Shown: positions 1 to 13,724, numbered from the stretch's first letter. The stretch is DNA of 64,000 bases from Sipunculus nudus (GCA_026874595.1 CM049306.1:41170019-41234018); one strand, 5' to 3'. Numbers and translations are program-made. The notes: generated by a model from the letters alone, not told the origin.

Positions 1-423
1 TAGCACTTATGCTATGTTTCCTTTAATTCAAAGACTGATAATTTAAATAATATTAATTCTTTGTTATAATACTCTCCCACTTGTTAAATAATCATTCATC
101 TCTTCAAGCAATTGTAAAGATTTTACGTACATATGAGGTAACTGATAAATTAATGCTTATGGAAGTTGTATAAGTTCCTTTATGGTAAATCACGAAAATG
201 AAACAGTCGCGAAAACATTGGAGAAATGAAAATCGCGAATATTTAACCTCGCGATTATATAAAACCAATCAAAGTATACGAGAGACATTTCGATATACTG
301 CAGATTCACTTAAGTTTTAAATTCAGATAATAAACTTCAGGTCTCTGCCATATTACATATGTATAACTACATTTATAAATGTATACCTACATACTTACAG
401 ATAAAAAGAAGGACCTCGAAGGA

Positions 424-442
424 CCCCCCCCCCCCCCCCCCC
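424..442. repeat. Poly-C tract (19 C)
   Basis: Uninterrupted C run. Similar runs occur at 31890-31908 and 54684-54704 (C), and 1647-1659, 22249-22264 and 54031-54043 (G). Confidence 0.95.
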
Positions 443-3400
443 TCCTCAAATTCGTTTGCATAATTGGTCAGATGTTTCAGTCGTATTATAATTACCCCGG
501 CGAATAGCTATTCAATAACTTCTTAAACTCCGTACACTCCTGCGAGAAACGATTTGTTTTGTGTACTGACCGACCTGGTATAAGCTGGTAAGTATATACA
601 CGTGCGGTGACTGGCCCTGCTCGTTATCATCTATTGTACCAATCGCACCCGGAAACATGTAACAAGTGGTACTTGTTAAACTCTTACAGTTATACGTCAT
701 GTATATACAAACACTTTCTGTAATTTTACAGTCACATGGGAAATACATCCATGGGGATATGCAGGACAATTCAATTAACGGTGAACCTTGGACCCTATAA
801 ATATAAACTGTTCTGATCTCAACTATTACAATTTTAAAAGTAACAAACGGGTAAAGGTACTTTAACGGAAGGTGGAAGTGATTGTACTATTGTGAATGTT
901 AAATATGTATTTGTATGTATTCACGTATATACAATATATATGCGTTATATTTGCGTTATATGTATGATCTCGGATGTAGCTTAGTGCAATAAAAAACCTG
1001 TTTAATCAATAAAAATCACGTATGCAAATTATACATGGCAACATACGAACATTCTTTTTATTAAATTAATTTTGATTCTTAAGGTTTAAAAATTACGCAT
1101 TATAAATAACACAGTAAAAAATATAATAAAACACTTCAGCTAACTTATACATTATGATATGTATAGAATTATGGAAAGTTACAGCAGGGAAGGTTCCCAG
1201 TTTTGGAGAATCAGGAATCTTGGAAAGGGGGGAGGGGGTCCAAATGGGGAGGAATGAAAAAACCTGAAAAAAGGGTCCTCATGCAGGTCCGGGAGAGTTG
1301 AGGGTCTAGACGTAAAAAAATAGTACGAAAACCTTAATAGAGTTGTGGTGGTGGAAAAATGTGGATCCAGACCTCTGAATCAGCTGCTGTTTCCCTTCCA
1401 TTAACGTTATACGAAAGGATGTCTCTGGCGACTGTTGTGTATAACCGCTGCGTTGGGAGCGTGCGTTACAAACAAACCAGTGGCAATCTCAATAGTCATG
1501 TTGGGGTTCATTTAGAAAAAAAGATGAATAATTTGCAGTTATTAAGTAATACCTTTCATGAACACTAGCCCGAATGCTCCTATGAGAGTTTTTTTTTATC
1601 TCCACCAAATGAATATCCGATGTTTTTTTTTTTGTTTGTTTTTTTAGGGGGGGGGGGGGTTAGTAAACGTTGCTGCTACTCCTACATGTGTTTTGATATT
1701 TATATATTTGGTTGCCTTTTAGTTTGCCTGGGTTTCAAATTCGCGATTTTCGCGATGAGGAAATTGTCTCGAAAATGAAACCGTCGTAAATTAGAGGCAC
1801 CATCGTCGAGGGCAATTTGAAAAGAATAAAAAAATGCTGTTTAATATGATATCAGATCTGTCAAATTACCAAAACTGCTAATAATGATCAGTACTTTCTA
1901 CTCGCTCAATGATCACCTTAATCCAGTTTATGAGTTATCTAACATATTATTGAATGTAATATATTCACTCAAGTGATGGATATAATCAGTGTAACTTTTT
2001 GCATGGTGAGATCGTGAAAATGGAACCCCTCGTGAAACAATGAAACTTGAAAATTGCAAATTGCACCCTCGCCAATGTGATGTACATGCATGTATACAAT
2101 TTTAGACATTGCTTGGTATAGCTTGATCAACTAAAATGATATACAGAAAGTTAAAGTTCCGGAGGTCCGGCGTGAGGTCTAAAGTATAAATTGTGCAAAC
2201 AAAACCTTTAACAAATGTTTTAGTTTCAACGGATTGCGTGGCCAGCATATATAGGCCTATACTTTTCGTTTGTTTCAAAACAATATATGTTATTACAAAA
2301 CAATGAAAATACTGTAAACATATATGATGTGTGATTGATCACGAAACAAAAGTAAACCATTTAGGAAGAAATATGTCAAGGTTGAAAAAACGTGCAAGAC
2401 CAAGTGCACGTTTTTTGAGCCAACCGCCAGGCTTGCCCCATGTGGGATGTAAGTATCAATGTGTAAAGGTCATCCAACGTTCGGCTGATTTGAAGGTCAC
2501 TGCAGCTTAAATTTGAACATGAAAGAAAAAAACCCAATAACATATGTCAAGGATCAGGTGAGTAGGGAGAGCTGGCTGTTAATCTCAAATATGGAAACTA
2601 AAACTGGCGCATATCAGTCAATCGAGCTGCAGAATGTGGGTTAATTAGTAATGACCGCTGAACGGATTCGTGGCAACCCGGATGTCAAATATTCCCACCC
2701 GGAAAAGACTACATGCCCATTGTAAAGGGTGAGAGAGGGTTTGTACCCCTATCACTGATACTATATATACTATACTATATATACTATACTATACCATTAT
2801 ATTATATTACATTATATTTTATTCTCCACTCTTTTATATATTTGACAAATAATGGGGTATAACTGGAAGTTTGTGGAATAATTTCGGGATAATTTGTTAA
2901 GTTTAATAAATCTAATTATATAATTAAATTTAGGAAGGGAGCTTGTGCCTACGAAAATTATCGCTGCGAAATGGTTTGTCTGACTTTTGCATGTGTGTTT
3001 ATTATTCCTAAGTTTTAAATAAAAAAACAAACATGTTTAGAATTTAGAAAACACAACTTGCACCACAAAACTGATGAAATCGGTCAAGATTTTAAGATAT
3101 CATGTATCATATCAAATATCTGTACAATCCATATACTAATATGGCTTAGAAACATGATCCTCGCCCTGAAGAAATGTTGTACATGTTGTACTATGTTGTA
3201 CTATGTTTTACGTCCTTTTATCTTCAAAATTTAATGGCAACAATAAATTCAACATATATTCAGCTTATTGTGGATAGCAAATCGTTTCCTTTTTTACAAT
3301 TTAGTGGGAAAATATTTGTCATTATTCCTGAAGGCATACTTGAATAAAAGGAATTGACCAAACCCTATTCATATTCCAAACCAAATTTGCTTCTGATGAA

Positions 3401-4087
3401 AGGACTGAAGAAAGGAGTACACACACTGGTAAACATATGCATGCATACCATTGCTAAATCACAGTAAAAGTTCAGTCAGCTATGCAAAACATGCATGTAG
3501 GAATATTGTACTTACGTTATCAAGCTGACTTTATTATGGCTTATTTTAAGACTTCAGAGAAACGATATTAGCAAGGATTTCTTTGTCATATGTTTCCTTG
3601 ATCCTTCATGGGTAGGTCAAGTACGGGATCATGCTGTATTCGTCAGTGTTTGAATTCAAGTCTGCGCTAGTTGTGACCTGTTTTGAGTATTGATGACGCC
3701 TGGAAATCCCCACTGGATAATGTCATTCAAATACAGAAGGATTCAAGGTGACCCTGATGTTAATTGGTGCATCGCATGGGCACACTGAGAACACTGCTTT
3801 GGTTTCGCCATCAAGTTAAAACCCATTTGTTAAAAAAATTAAAATCATACAAAAAAATTACCTTTAAAATTTGTAAGAATGCAGAAGATACTACCCCCTA
3901 GACCAAAACATAGGGAGGGAGCAATATGAAATAAATATATAATATATGAGTATATATATAATGAGTATATATATATATATTATGTCGTTTAATGGCATTG
4001 TTAATGTGACTGAATATTTATATATATGAGTATATATATGTATATATAATAAATATATAATAAATGAGTTTATTTATTATATGACAT

Positions 4088-4101
<14 letters not shown>

Positions 4102-4144
<43 letters not shown>
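4102..4144. repeat. (TA)n microsatellite
   Basis: About 21 TA steps in an AT-rich stretch. Confidence 0.95.
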
Positions 4145-4147
<3 letters not shown>

Positions 4148-5675
4148 ACATACATACAGTATATGTAGTTAGAGGCACGGTTATAATGTGAAGACTCGAA
4201 GGTTATGGCTAGCATCGTACATGGGCGATATCACGCGAAACACCCACAGAGTCCGAGGTTATTATTTTTATGATAATTCACAATTCGTATGTACATGACA
4301 ATAGCGGAAACCACCATAGCAGTTAAATGTGATTTAGCACGTGTAGGTTGGTGATATCCCACGTACCTAACACTCCCTATTTGCTCAACAACAACTTTAT
4401 CATTTTTAAACATAACTAGACTTAGTCAACTCGGTGTGTAAACTGTCTGTGTAAACTCAAAGTGAACACGTGCTCATGAGTTATGTAAATGTTTAAGTTT
4501 CTTGCGTACATTTGTAACAGCTTCATATTGAGGCTTAACATCTGTGACAGACCATGCAGGAAAAGAAGCCGTAATATATCGCACTTCTAAAAGTTAATTT
4601 GTCACAAGTTGTATATATGAGCGTTATTATCAGTTATTAAATTACATCATATAATGATTTGGTACAAAAGCAAACCGACAAAAAGACCAACAGACAGGTG
4701 GACAGGAATGATATAATACACAATTAAAACTCATTCTTCTTTTTTTACACAGGTTAACGTTTTAAATAGTATGTTAAACGAGGTCCACTCGGAAACTTGT
4801 AGACAAGTATGTGAATGCATGACTTTGCACCCACCCAGCATTCTAAGCATTTAAGGGCATCTATTTAGGCTATTTCTCATGACAAAATGTAATGAATTGC
4901 CTTCTTTTAAGCGTTAGTTTAATACCATTCTTTAATGTAAAGGTGGCACATTATATAGTGAGATATACATGTAGTCAAGGAGTCTTATCCTGGACCTTTA
5001 TACTCACACTTTCATTTCATATCGAAAAGTTAAAAGAAACATTGATCATTTCGTTATTTAAAATATTTAATATTTATAGCTATATGTAATTAAAAAATGT
5101 CTACTAACATTGCAAATATCTCCGCAAATTGTGTATGTATTAATTTGAGATGTAAATATAAAAATATTAACTGAATATACTGATTTATACATAAACTAGT
5201 ACATTGACGTACATACACAGCACACAATGTGATAGTACAGATATATTCAGCAAATTATAACAGAAAATATAAATATTACTATAAAGTAAAAACTCTTTCA
5301 ACGTAAGGTCCAGGTGTGCTGCGTGATCCTGACACACACGTGAAACTTATCACTGCCATTTGATAAATAAATGAAATTTACAAATCCAGGGCACTATGAG
5401 TTGTCAGTTTCAGTGTCCCATCTGGTCCCGTGACCTCGCTGTCAGGCCCAGAGCAGCTAGTACACATGGTGTTGATTTCACTCGTCCTTCATGGCGTAAT
5501 CTGGACTTAACATATCGCACTCAGGCCTTTTTAAATTACGAAACCAAGAAAACTTAAAATAAATAATTTAAAGAAAAATATACAATTTAAAAACATAAAA
5601 CACACCCCTCGTTTGTAATAATGCTATCGGCCATCTTAGTGAAGAATCTGCTCGAGTCCGGTTCGGATATTTTAG

Positions 5676-5676
<1 letters not shown>

Positions 5677-5727
<51 letters not shown>
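5677..5727. repeat. (TA)n microsatellite
   Basis: About 25 TA steps. Confidence 0.95.
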
Positions 5728-5735
<8 letters not shown>

Positions 5736-6208
5736 GAGCACCTCAGGTTAAAAATATTGATACTCGTTCCATTCATATTCGACCAAGATATGTGGGTGTC
5801 ATAAAATGTAGGGATGTCCATGAAGTGATTAAAAACCCCCGTTTCCTTTCCTTATCGCAAAATTATCTCCAAAACCAGACTGGGCCTGCTCTGCTTCCTG
5901 TTGTGCCCAATAGTTTATATTTAGCCCACCAGATCGCGCCAATACCGCGGTTCGTGAAATAGAGGTACGAAAGGGTTTGCGATTCTCACGACAGTCATAT
6001 TATATTGGCATCGTTTTTGAACCATGACAGTTTAGTTCATGACACATTCAAGTAGCGTAATTCTATGTCAAAGCAGCTGTTTTTAGTATCATTTCCCAGA
6101 CTTCTTTCATTATTGAATAACCTGTTGTAGGATTTTTTAAACGACTAGTTATAATCCCAGGAAATTTGAAGCATCTATAGCATGCATTGTCAAAATATTG
6201 ACTTAAGC

Positions 6209-6510
6209 TGCGTGTCCACTTATGCGGTACGGATACAGATACGGATGCGGATGCGGACGCGTTTTAAATCGCGCATATGGAATAAAGAAGGAGTGTGTCG
6301 ACTAATGCGGTGCGGAGTGCGTGCGGCGTGTGGAAACGGATACGTTTTTTGAAAACCGGACCATGTAGCTGCGGGTACGGAAACGCATGCGGAAAAAAAG
6401 TGCCATTTTGTAGAGGTGAAAGAGGGTGAAAGACCTAAAAACGCACTGAAAAACGTATCTAATGGACACACACGCACAAAATATCCGCATTCGTATCCGC
6501 ACCGCACCTG
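6209..6510. mobile_element. Candidate MITE with degenerate inverted ends
   Basis: Left side TGCGGTACGGATACAGATAC and right side, read in reverse complement, TGCGGTGCGGATACGAATGC form an imperfect inverted pair around a C/G-rich interior that contrasts with the AT-rich flanks. Open frames inside are composition artefacts. Confidence 0.4.
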
Positions 6511-9229
6511 ATTAAAATAATATTATTTAAATAAAGTTTGAAACATCTAAAATTGGTCAGTTAAACAAATTTTCCAAAATCTATTGATAGAACATGGAAT
6601 GACCAGAATAAAGTTTGCTCGTAGATCTCGATACTTGTTTGGATTTACAATCTTACAATTGTAAAACAATGACAACATTGTCTGCAAGAATTGCCAGTGA
6701 GAAAAATGTTATTAATTTTGGTCATTGTGACACTGTGACACGACGCATGTACACGTTAATAAGGACAGGGCGACGTACTGGTTTGACCAGCAAGCAAATC
6801 TCCGCAAGAAGAGCAATGGGAGCCCTCTGGTGGATAATATCGTAACCATTACGGTACGGCTTCTCGGTAAAAGTCGTTCACGTAATTTCAGAAAAAACTT
6901 GCTTAATGTAACTTTTTGGTTAATAAAAACAAGATAATCTAAGAACCACACAGTTTTTGCCAACCAGGAAAATACAGAATGTTTTACAATGAATGAAGTT
7001 GGCGAAGGGTCAAGGTGATAAAAAAAGGTTATTTGATGAGGGTTTGCATTCAAGAACAGAGACTGGTTGAGCGCTGTACAAATTATGGTATCATTTAACA
7101 AACATTTATTGATATAAAAACATATTATGTATCACGTATATCACACGGCCATGCTCTGATATTTATCTTTTACTTTTTTTACTTTCTGTCTGTTCAGGCA
7201 TTGGAGTACCTATTGTCGACTGTTCTCTTAATCCTAAATATTAACACACGGATTGACAAATTTGAGGGGAAAGGGGTGCGGAACAATAAAGGCCTAACTA
7301 TGAGAAATATAAAATCACGAGGAGAACAACATGCTTGATTCTTCATCGTCTTGTACCAAGTGACATGGCGTCTTCCAACCTCAAGTCAAGAGTTTTCACA
7401 TGTAACAACTAAACAAGAATATTTTACATCCCAACAACCAATCAGTTGCTTTCAAAGGTGATCCTTTTGGCCAATAATGCATGTGGCCAATAATTTTACT
7501 ATCATCGACATAAATATATGTAAAAAGCACCAAGACTGATATCTCAGATACTGATTTAGGTGTATTTCTAAAATACAAGTGTTAGGTTTGATTTAAGTAT
7601 CTTTAAATCCATACCTCATTTTTTTATAGCACCAAAAGCTGATCTGTCAATTTATAAAAATATTTTTAAAAATCTGAGGGCACTCTATTTTTGCCGGTGA
7701 ACATAGCCTCCCCAAACTATTCATTTAATTTTAGATAAAAAAAAATTATCTGTGAGAGAAAATTCGAAGAATGTCAACAAAGATAAAGAAAAACGGAAAA
7801 CTTGAATGACGTTCGACGGCTACTCTCCATTCATTCAACCGACCCGCTGGCTGCTTGCAAAAGACGCCTTCTCGGGGTTTGTTGACACAAGACTACGAAT
7901 GTACCGAAAGCAGATTATTGCGTGGTTTTGAATAAAACGAAAGTTGGAAAAATCCCAGTGATAAGAGATCATGGTCAATCGGTCATAAAATATTGATGAA
8001 TCATAAACAATCGTGGAAGTCGAATAAGGTCTGATATTTAATATGGGTAGTCAGGTAACATTCACAGCCACACAAGAAAACCTTATATTGCCTCTGTCAG
8101 GAGGTTATGCGTTGTGTGTGTTATGAAAGGATCGATTGGATTTTGGTGTGGAATCGGTGCATGATCCGGATTAAGGAGCTTCATCAAAGAATAGTCACAA
8201 ATCAACAGTGACTTAATGAACCTGCACGAATGAACCTTGGAATATTGGCCGAATAAGTTAATGAATGGCGGAGGCTTGTATTCATTAGAATGTAGTTTTC
8301 TAGTTTTACCCATGCAACAAGAACCGGGATTCTGATATGCATTCAATCGCAAAACATCTGTATATATATAGTATCAGTAGACTCATATGCTAAAGTGTTA
8401 GCTATATACCTCTAGCCCTTACTAGCCTTTTTGTCCTGTTGTTACGAAAAATGGCGGACCCAGTAGAAAGACACGCAGGGGCGGATCCAGGATTTTGAGA
8501 AGGGAGTGGTCCATGCCAGGAAAAATACGAGGAAACATAAAATGATCCTCAGGTCTGTAAAAGGGGAGGATTAAGGCCTATAAAAATTGGTATGAATCTC
8601 TTAAAAAGGTGGCGGGACTGAAAGGGAGTGGTTCCACACCAACTGTACCCCCTCCCCTCCCTCCCCCCCCCCCCCAATCGGGTACCCCCCATCGGCTACT
8701 GACATCACATCAGATGGTGTGGGATTTCCATTTTTATTTTTATAGGAAATATTTATATAATATTTTTTGGTTTAAATGTTCCATTTAACTGAGGGACTTA
8801 TTGTAAGAACAATCTGGGGAAACAATGCCCTTTTCACATTTACTGGTGTAAGAAATGTTTTCCCTGTTCTGGTCTCCTTATAAAACATCATATTAAAAAT
8901 CATTTTAGTTTAAAATCATACAAGCTTTCCATTGTAAAATGGTTGTTTTCAAAACAGGAAGTTTATGCGAAGATATTTTTTTTTAATATTTACAGTTTAT
9001 CTTTACCGATAATCTCCGATCAGTATTATTGCCATGCAGCCAAAACGATAAGTACGTATGTACAGAATACATGATGGTCACAAATATGATTTTTAGACTC
9101 GTGGTTATCATTCTTTAGCTCGAGTGTAACCATATTCCCAAAACAAATCTTGCGTGTAATATACAATCTCCAGGTCGGCCCTCTGACATTAGAAAGTCAC
9201 GACCATCGTACTGGCTGTCAGAGTGCCTT
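6511..9229. other. Intergenic, no gene seen
   Basis: Short unconvincing open frames only. 7790-8000 is less AT-rich than its surroundings but gives no protein similarity that I recognise. 8475-8690 is a GGGGCGGATCCAGGATTTTG-type repeat ending in C runs. Confidence 0.55.
8125..8325 (+). repeat. Dispersed repeat, copy 1
   Basis: Matches 54119-54280: GATTGGATTTTGGTGTGGAAT / GATTTGATTTTGTTGTGAAT, GCACGAATGAACCT, GCCGAATAAGT, CATTCATTAGAATGTAG, TTTCTAGTTT. Unclassified. Confidence 0.65.
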
Positions 9230-9690
9230 TACATCCTTCAGCGGTAAAACGCACTTAAAGGCTCTATGAGGATACAATTATTTTCATCATTTTTTTACAA
9301 CTCCTCATGACCTCCAAGTACGCTGTCAATTGGCATAAACCTGACCAATCTTCAGCTTTTTTAGTAAACTTTCTAACAACACCTACTTTGAACAAGAAAA
9401 ATTTCGTTTCAACTCAGCATATTGGTAAATCCCTCTGCATGTTTGTTGAATTTCTGACCGCTGGAAGGAAATGACTCGTAATCATAGAGATGGAGTTTAA
9501 GGCTGGGTAGTTAGTTCACATATATTCTTTGGTGTTATTCATCATTCGTAGCCTTATGTTGAGATTATGGTCTGTTTAACACGAAATGAATGTAATTGAA
9601 TTTAAGACCATTCCGATGCATTTCTCGATATGGCTTGTATCACGACTCAAGAAAGACTTGCCAGTCCAATATTATAAGTGCCTATACTGT
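9230..9690 (-). repeat. Dispersed repeat, arm 1 of a 5.7-kb-spaced inverted pair
   Basis: Reverse complement matches 15395-15880, including AAATTCAACAAACATGC, GAGGGATTTACCAATATGC, GGTGTTGTTAGAAAGT, AACGAGTCATTTCCT-type and TGATACAAG segments. Several hundred bp at roughly 75-80 percent by eye. Identity unknown. Confidence 0.75.
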
Positions 9691-9949
9691 GTCGTGTTGT
9701 TACGGCTAGGTATATACGGACTCAAGGACCAGTTGAATTATTAAATCTCAATCTAACATTAATGTATTTGCATTCCACAACTCTTGAAAGAATAATTAAC
9801 AAATTACTATGAATATAACATAATGTGTCACAATCATGTAGCGTATAACCCCTAGGTAATGCCAGCAATTCGAACAAAATGCGATGCATGGAGGAACAGC
9901 ACACTGAAATATTAAGTACGGAATTAAAGAAAGTGCGGAATTAAGGATC

Positions 9950-10272
9950 CGGCTTCTGTGGCTCAGGGGTAGGGCTCAGGACAAGGATCGGGAGTTCGAA
10001 TCTCAGCCGAGGCGGTGAGATTTTTCACGGTCGACCCCCACCCAGGGCCAGGGCTCTGCAGACGTAAGTGGAAGGCCCTGTTCAACGGCCGTTTTTCGCT
10101 CACAAACGAGTGCGTTTTTCGGGGGTACCTCGATGGTTTGACCCAGCTATGGGGAGGATTACACAACCAGGCCCAGCATGTGCAGTAGTCACCGGGCCTA
10201 GTTAACACCAAGATATATGGCCGTCACAGAGACTGAAACCGGAATGGAATTCTGCAGATGTACATATACTTA
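9950..10272 (+). repeat. tRNA-derived SINE, family 1, copy with intact Pol III boxes
   Basis: tRNA-like head: A box TGGCTCAGGGG at 9959-9969 and B box AGTTCGAATCT at 9993-10003, each within one or two bases of the consensus. The body (GGTGAGATTTTTCACGGTCG...) and tail (GGAATGGAATTCTGCAGATG) recur at 11.05, 12.5, 25.2 and 35.3-35.6 kb. A MITE has inserted just after the tail. Confidence 0.8.
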
Positions 10273-10827
10273 TGGGGCTGTCCCACCAAGGCAACGCTAC
10301 AGGCGACCAGGCTGTCGCCTCATGGTCGCCTGTATGGTCGCCTGTAGTTGCCCGAAGTCGCCCAAAGACGCGTGGCTTCTTACCTGTCGCCGCTGGATTT
10401 TCAACATGTTCAAAATTCTCAGGCGACAGCATTTTTTTACGCCAGTGTGCATAGCCTGTCTTCTACTGGCGTAGGTGCGGTTGTAGGCTGTCGCCAGGTG
10501 ACGTGGGTTGTCGATTGTGCTGTCATGGGCCAGTGTACTTGAAACAGGGCCAATCCTTGTTTCCGGCTCCTCACAAAGCACAGGATAGAAACTCGTCGAA
10601 GCCTGTAGTCGTAGATGTGGTCGTAGGGTGTCGTAGGTGATTGTCCTAGGTCGCGGCAATGTGTCGTCGCTTGTCGGCAGCTTGTCGTAGCTTGTCTTCC
10701 GACAGTCGTCAACCTGTTGTATCTTGCCGTATACTATTGTCGTAGCGGAGGTCCAGTCGCCTGTTTTTCGGCGACCATGAGGCGAGAGCCTGGTCGCCTG
10801 TAGAGTCGCTTAAGTGGGACAGCCCCA
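10273..10827. mobile_element. PIF/Harbinger-type MITE (555 bp, TTA target duplication)
   Basis: Ends TGGGGCTGTCCCAC...GTGGGACAGCCCCA are perfect inverted repeats, with further TIR homology inward (CTACAGGCGACCAGGCT and CGCCTCATGGTCGCC on both sides). Flanked by TTA (10270-10272 and 10828-10830). The uninterrupted site ACTTAGTTAAG is present in the neighbouring duplicate at about 11199, confirming both boundaries. A 3-bp TWA duplication is the PIF/Harbinger habit. No transposase. Confidence 0.9.
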
Positions 10828-11044
10828 TTAGTTAAGCTAACATTTAAAAAAATGGAGGCGGTTGCCACCAACTCAAACTATAAAAAATGACCTGAAAGGT
10901 ATAAAGGCAGGCACGTTAACTACACGCAATACCAGGTGTATAAAACAAGTGATATATTGACCTATATATGTAATGGGTGCATGCAGGAAGTAAACGTTTG
11001 CTGACTCAGAAATAATAATCTTATGCATTCCTTACAGTGGTATT

Positions 11045-11203
11045 ACCCACCAATAGGGAGGATTATACACCGTGGTACCGCAGGTGCAGTAGTCACCGGG
11101 CCAGGTTAACACCAGGATTTAAATTGGAGCAAGCGTGTGATACTGCCCTGTCACGGAGACCTAAACTGGAATGGAATTCTGCAGATGTACATATACTTAG
11201 TTA
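11045..11203 (+). repeat. SINE family 1, 5'-truncated copy in a tandem duplication
   Basis: Matches 10141-10272 (AGGGAGGATTA, GCAGTAGTCACCGGGCC, GGAATGGAATTCTGCAGATG) without the tRNA head, followed by the same 3' flank as the first copy; it is the second half of a local duplication, not a separate insertion. Confidence 0.8.
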
Positions 11204-11403
11204 AGCTAGCATTAAAAAATGGAGGCGGTTACCTCCAACAAAAATATAAAAAAGTGACCTTAAAGATATAAAGGCAGGCACGTAATTTACACCCATACCA
11301 GGTGTATAAAACATGTGATATATTGACCTATAAATGTAATGGGTGCATGCAGGAAGTAAACGTTTGCTGACTCAGAAATAATAATCTTATGCATACCTTA
11401 CAG

Positions 11404-12483
11404 TTAATGCTGTTCTGCTTGTGGAAGGTATGAAATTAAAACTTCCTGATACGTGATAAGTCATGAATTTCATGAAGACAAGAGTAGTTCATCAATGAAG
11501 TATTAAGAACATGTATATTTAAATTTTTACTGTTGTGGGAAGCAATTTGTATTTGTTCATAGATTAATAATCCTCTTGATGGGGCCCCTTTTCGCGGTAA
11601 GAAAGACAGTGGAGATATAAAAGTTTTGGTCAGACGTGTGATACATAGCCCACATTTTAAAAATGGTCTTGGCACAGTGCCAGCTTTCCTTGTAAAAATA
11701 TCCAGCAAGCAGTTCCATGCAAATCAGTAGTGACAGTACGTAGTTACTTTCTTCTGAAAGTCATGAAATTATTGAGTCAATCTTTCAATTTCATTAACAC
11801 ACAAAGAATTAAGCAGCTGCAGGAGCTACATACATGAGTTAATCTTTATTCTCGTGAACGGTGTGAACGTGTTATTTCAGAGCAAGTTCATTGCTGCACT
11901 AAGGAGTATAACTATAAGCGGGTGACAATCGCGATGTCCTGCCACCTAGCAGTTTAATTCGAAACTTTCTTGACGTTGCGCGCCCTGTGTATGCTGTATT
12001 CCTTCACTATTAGATAATGTGAAGAGACAATTCGACCATTAGCGTAATATAATGTTCGTACACAGTAAAAACATTATTTAATTTGCTGTCACAAAATAGG
12101 TTTTCCTAAAGCATCATTAAAGCATCAAAGCATAATCTCTCCGTTGCTTGTAAGCTTGGGAACAAAATCGGTGGTTCTCTTGAGGTCTTCGTAACTCTGT
12201 TACCACGACGGAATAAGAATGGCAAATGGCCTGTCATACAAGACTTGCTTTTACCAATGTAAAGCGGCGTTCCGAATTCCACTTTGGCGTTCCCACGTGC
12301 ATGAATCACTGTTGCATGCATAATAAAGTGCAGTCTATTGACGTATATATCACAACTTATGCACCATTCAAGTCTAGATCAATAAATTTTCTCATGGTGA
12401 CCCATTTTTAATAATTTTAATTTTGTGCAGGAAACCGACTTCTCCTTTTAAGCTGACTTATCTAATTCTTAATCAAAGTATGT
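11404..12483. other. Intergenic, no gene seen
   Basis: Two short open frames on the minus strand (11436-11708 and 12106-12321) have no motif I recognise and no splice-consistent partners. Confidence 0.5.
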
Positions 12484-12797
12484 ACATCTGCAGATCAGGT
12501 TCCATTTCGGTTTTGGTGCTAAGGCTGTTGCAAGATATATATCGTCCTGTCATTTTAATTTTTACTGATGTTACCGATGTTTATGGCACCTGCTAGTACT
12601 GGGTATGTAATCATCCTCATTTATGGGTTTACTAACCGATGAACCCAATCGTTCATGAGTGAAACTCGGCTTTGGGGCAAGCCTTCCCATTAAACCTGAA
12701 GAGCGCTCATTCTGGGCAAGGGCTGCTTCTAAGGCTGATATTTTAACTCACGACCTCCCGGATTTGAGTCTTGTGCTCTGGCCCTAAACCAAAAATG
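12484..12797 (-). repeat. SINE family 1, degraded minus-strand copy
   Basis: On the minus strand: a decayed tRNA head (AGAGCACAAGACTCAAATCC), AATGGGAAGGC, and the tail (AAATGGAACCTGATCTGCAG ATGTACATA). Older than the 9.95-kb copy. Confidence 0.7.
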
Positions 12798-13024
12798 TAT
12801 TTTAGTGACCCAGTTATTATGCTATATCAGTGTAAACGTTCTGTGTTACTCTGCAAAACTATACGCAAACTAAGCTTACTAATGCAGAGGAAATAACTTT
12901 GAAGTCATTTTTTTCTGTAACAGTTTTGCCTAAATAGTAATACGCATGTAAGTTTCGATATATCGAACGATGGTGGGGATAGCTTTGCATGGCATTCAGG
13001 GGTTATTGGCAATCTGCCACACGT

Positions 13025-13656
13025 ATGATAGAATGTATATCCCACACTTTATCACGTACACGTGACATTCAAGCGCGTGCCTTTGGTGACTTAGGTAATC
13101 TCGCCCCTTCATATATTTACCACTTACGCACAATATAATATTATATATTTAAAGCACGATAAGCATATAATCATGATATGTGTATCTGATTGCACAGAGA
13201 CCACGTCACAAGAATGTTTTGGGGATTCCCTGACTAGGCATAAACTGCTATTTATGTAACCTTCCGTCGACATAAATTTCAGCTCTATTTTTACTTTAGG
13301 CCGTTCATATAATCCATTTTGAAACATGAATTTCCTCCCGAAACGAAAACCTCGCATAATGCCTACTTGGCGAACAAGACAAACGCTAATATTTTGTGTT
13401 ACAATGCCCTAACGTTATCAGCAATACCCGAGAATAATAAAAGCATAAGTAACTTTTCATGAGAACATGAATATGATACACGTATTTCAGGGAAAAGTTC
13501 ATACAGCATTTTTGTTATCAAAGATCAGTTTCTGGTGTTACTTTGAAGCAAAGGATTATGCAGTATCAACAGGCAACTAGTATTTTCATATATTAATAGC
13601 ATCTCACCCCGAGCCTGCTTTCTAAATTAATTTTGGTGTATAATTATTTTCATGTG

Positions 13657-13660
<4 letters not shown>
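13025..13660 (+). repeat. Direct dispersed duplication, copy 1
   Basis: Shares with 16181-16800 the segments GGTGACTTAGGTAATCTCGC, TTCCCTGACTAGGCATAAAC, TATAATCCATTTTGAAACAT, CCCGAAACGA and CTTTTCATGAGAACATG, and both run into a TA-rich tract. Same orientation, 3.15 kb apart. Confidence 0.8.

Positions 13661-13720
<60 letters not shown>
13661..13720. repeat. (TA)n microsatellite
   Basis: 30 TA steps at the right edge of direct-duplication copy 1; the matching end of copy 2 has only a short TATATATATA. Confidence 0.95.

Positions 13721-13724
<4 letters not shown>

Larger units (their letters stand above)
1..6208. other. Intergenic, no gene seen
   Basis: AT-rich, no exon with a recognisable domain. 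Three pieces of one degenerate repeat share TCGCGAAAAxTGAAAC-type words (near 190-262, 1735-1800, 2005-2075). A G-run follows T-runs at 1620-1659. Confidence 0.6.
10141..11403. repeat. Local tandem duplication interrupted by a MITE
   Basis: Unit 1 is 10141-11037 (339 bp without the MITE and one TTA); unit 2 is 11045-11403. Shared text includes CCTGGTGTATAAAACA-type segments, GGGTGCATGCAGGAAGTAAA and GACTCAGAAATAATAATC, ending CTTACAG in both. Confidence 0.85.

Noticed and set aside
9950-10020. Functional tRNA gene on the plus strand
   Set aside because: The same tRNA-like head is followed by the same body at other loci; it is the promoter part of a SINE.
10217-10712. Several overlapping open frames on both strands
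   Set aside because: All fall inside the inverted-repeat MITE and reflect its GTCGCC/GGCGAC word content.
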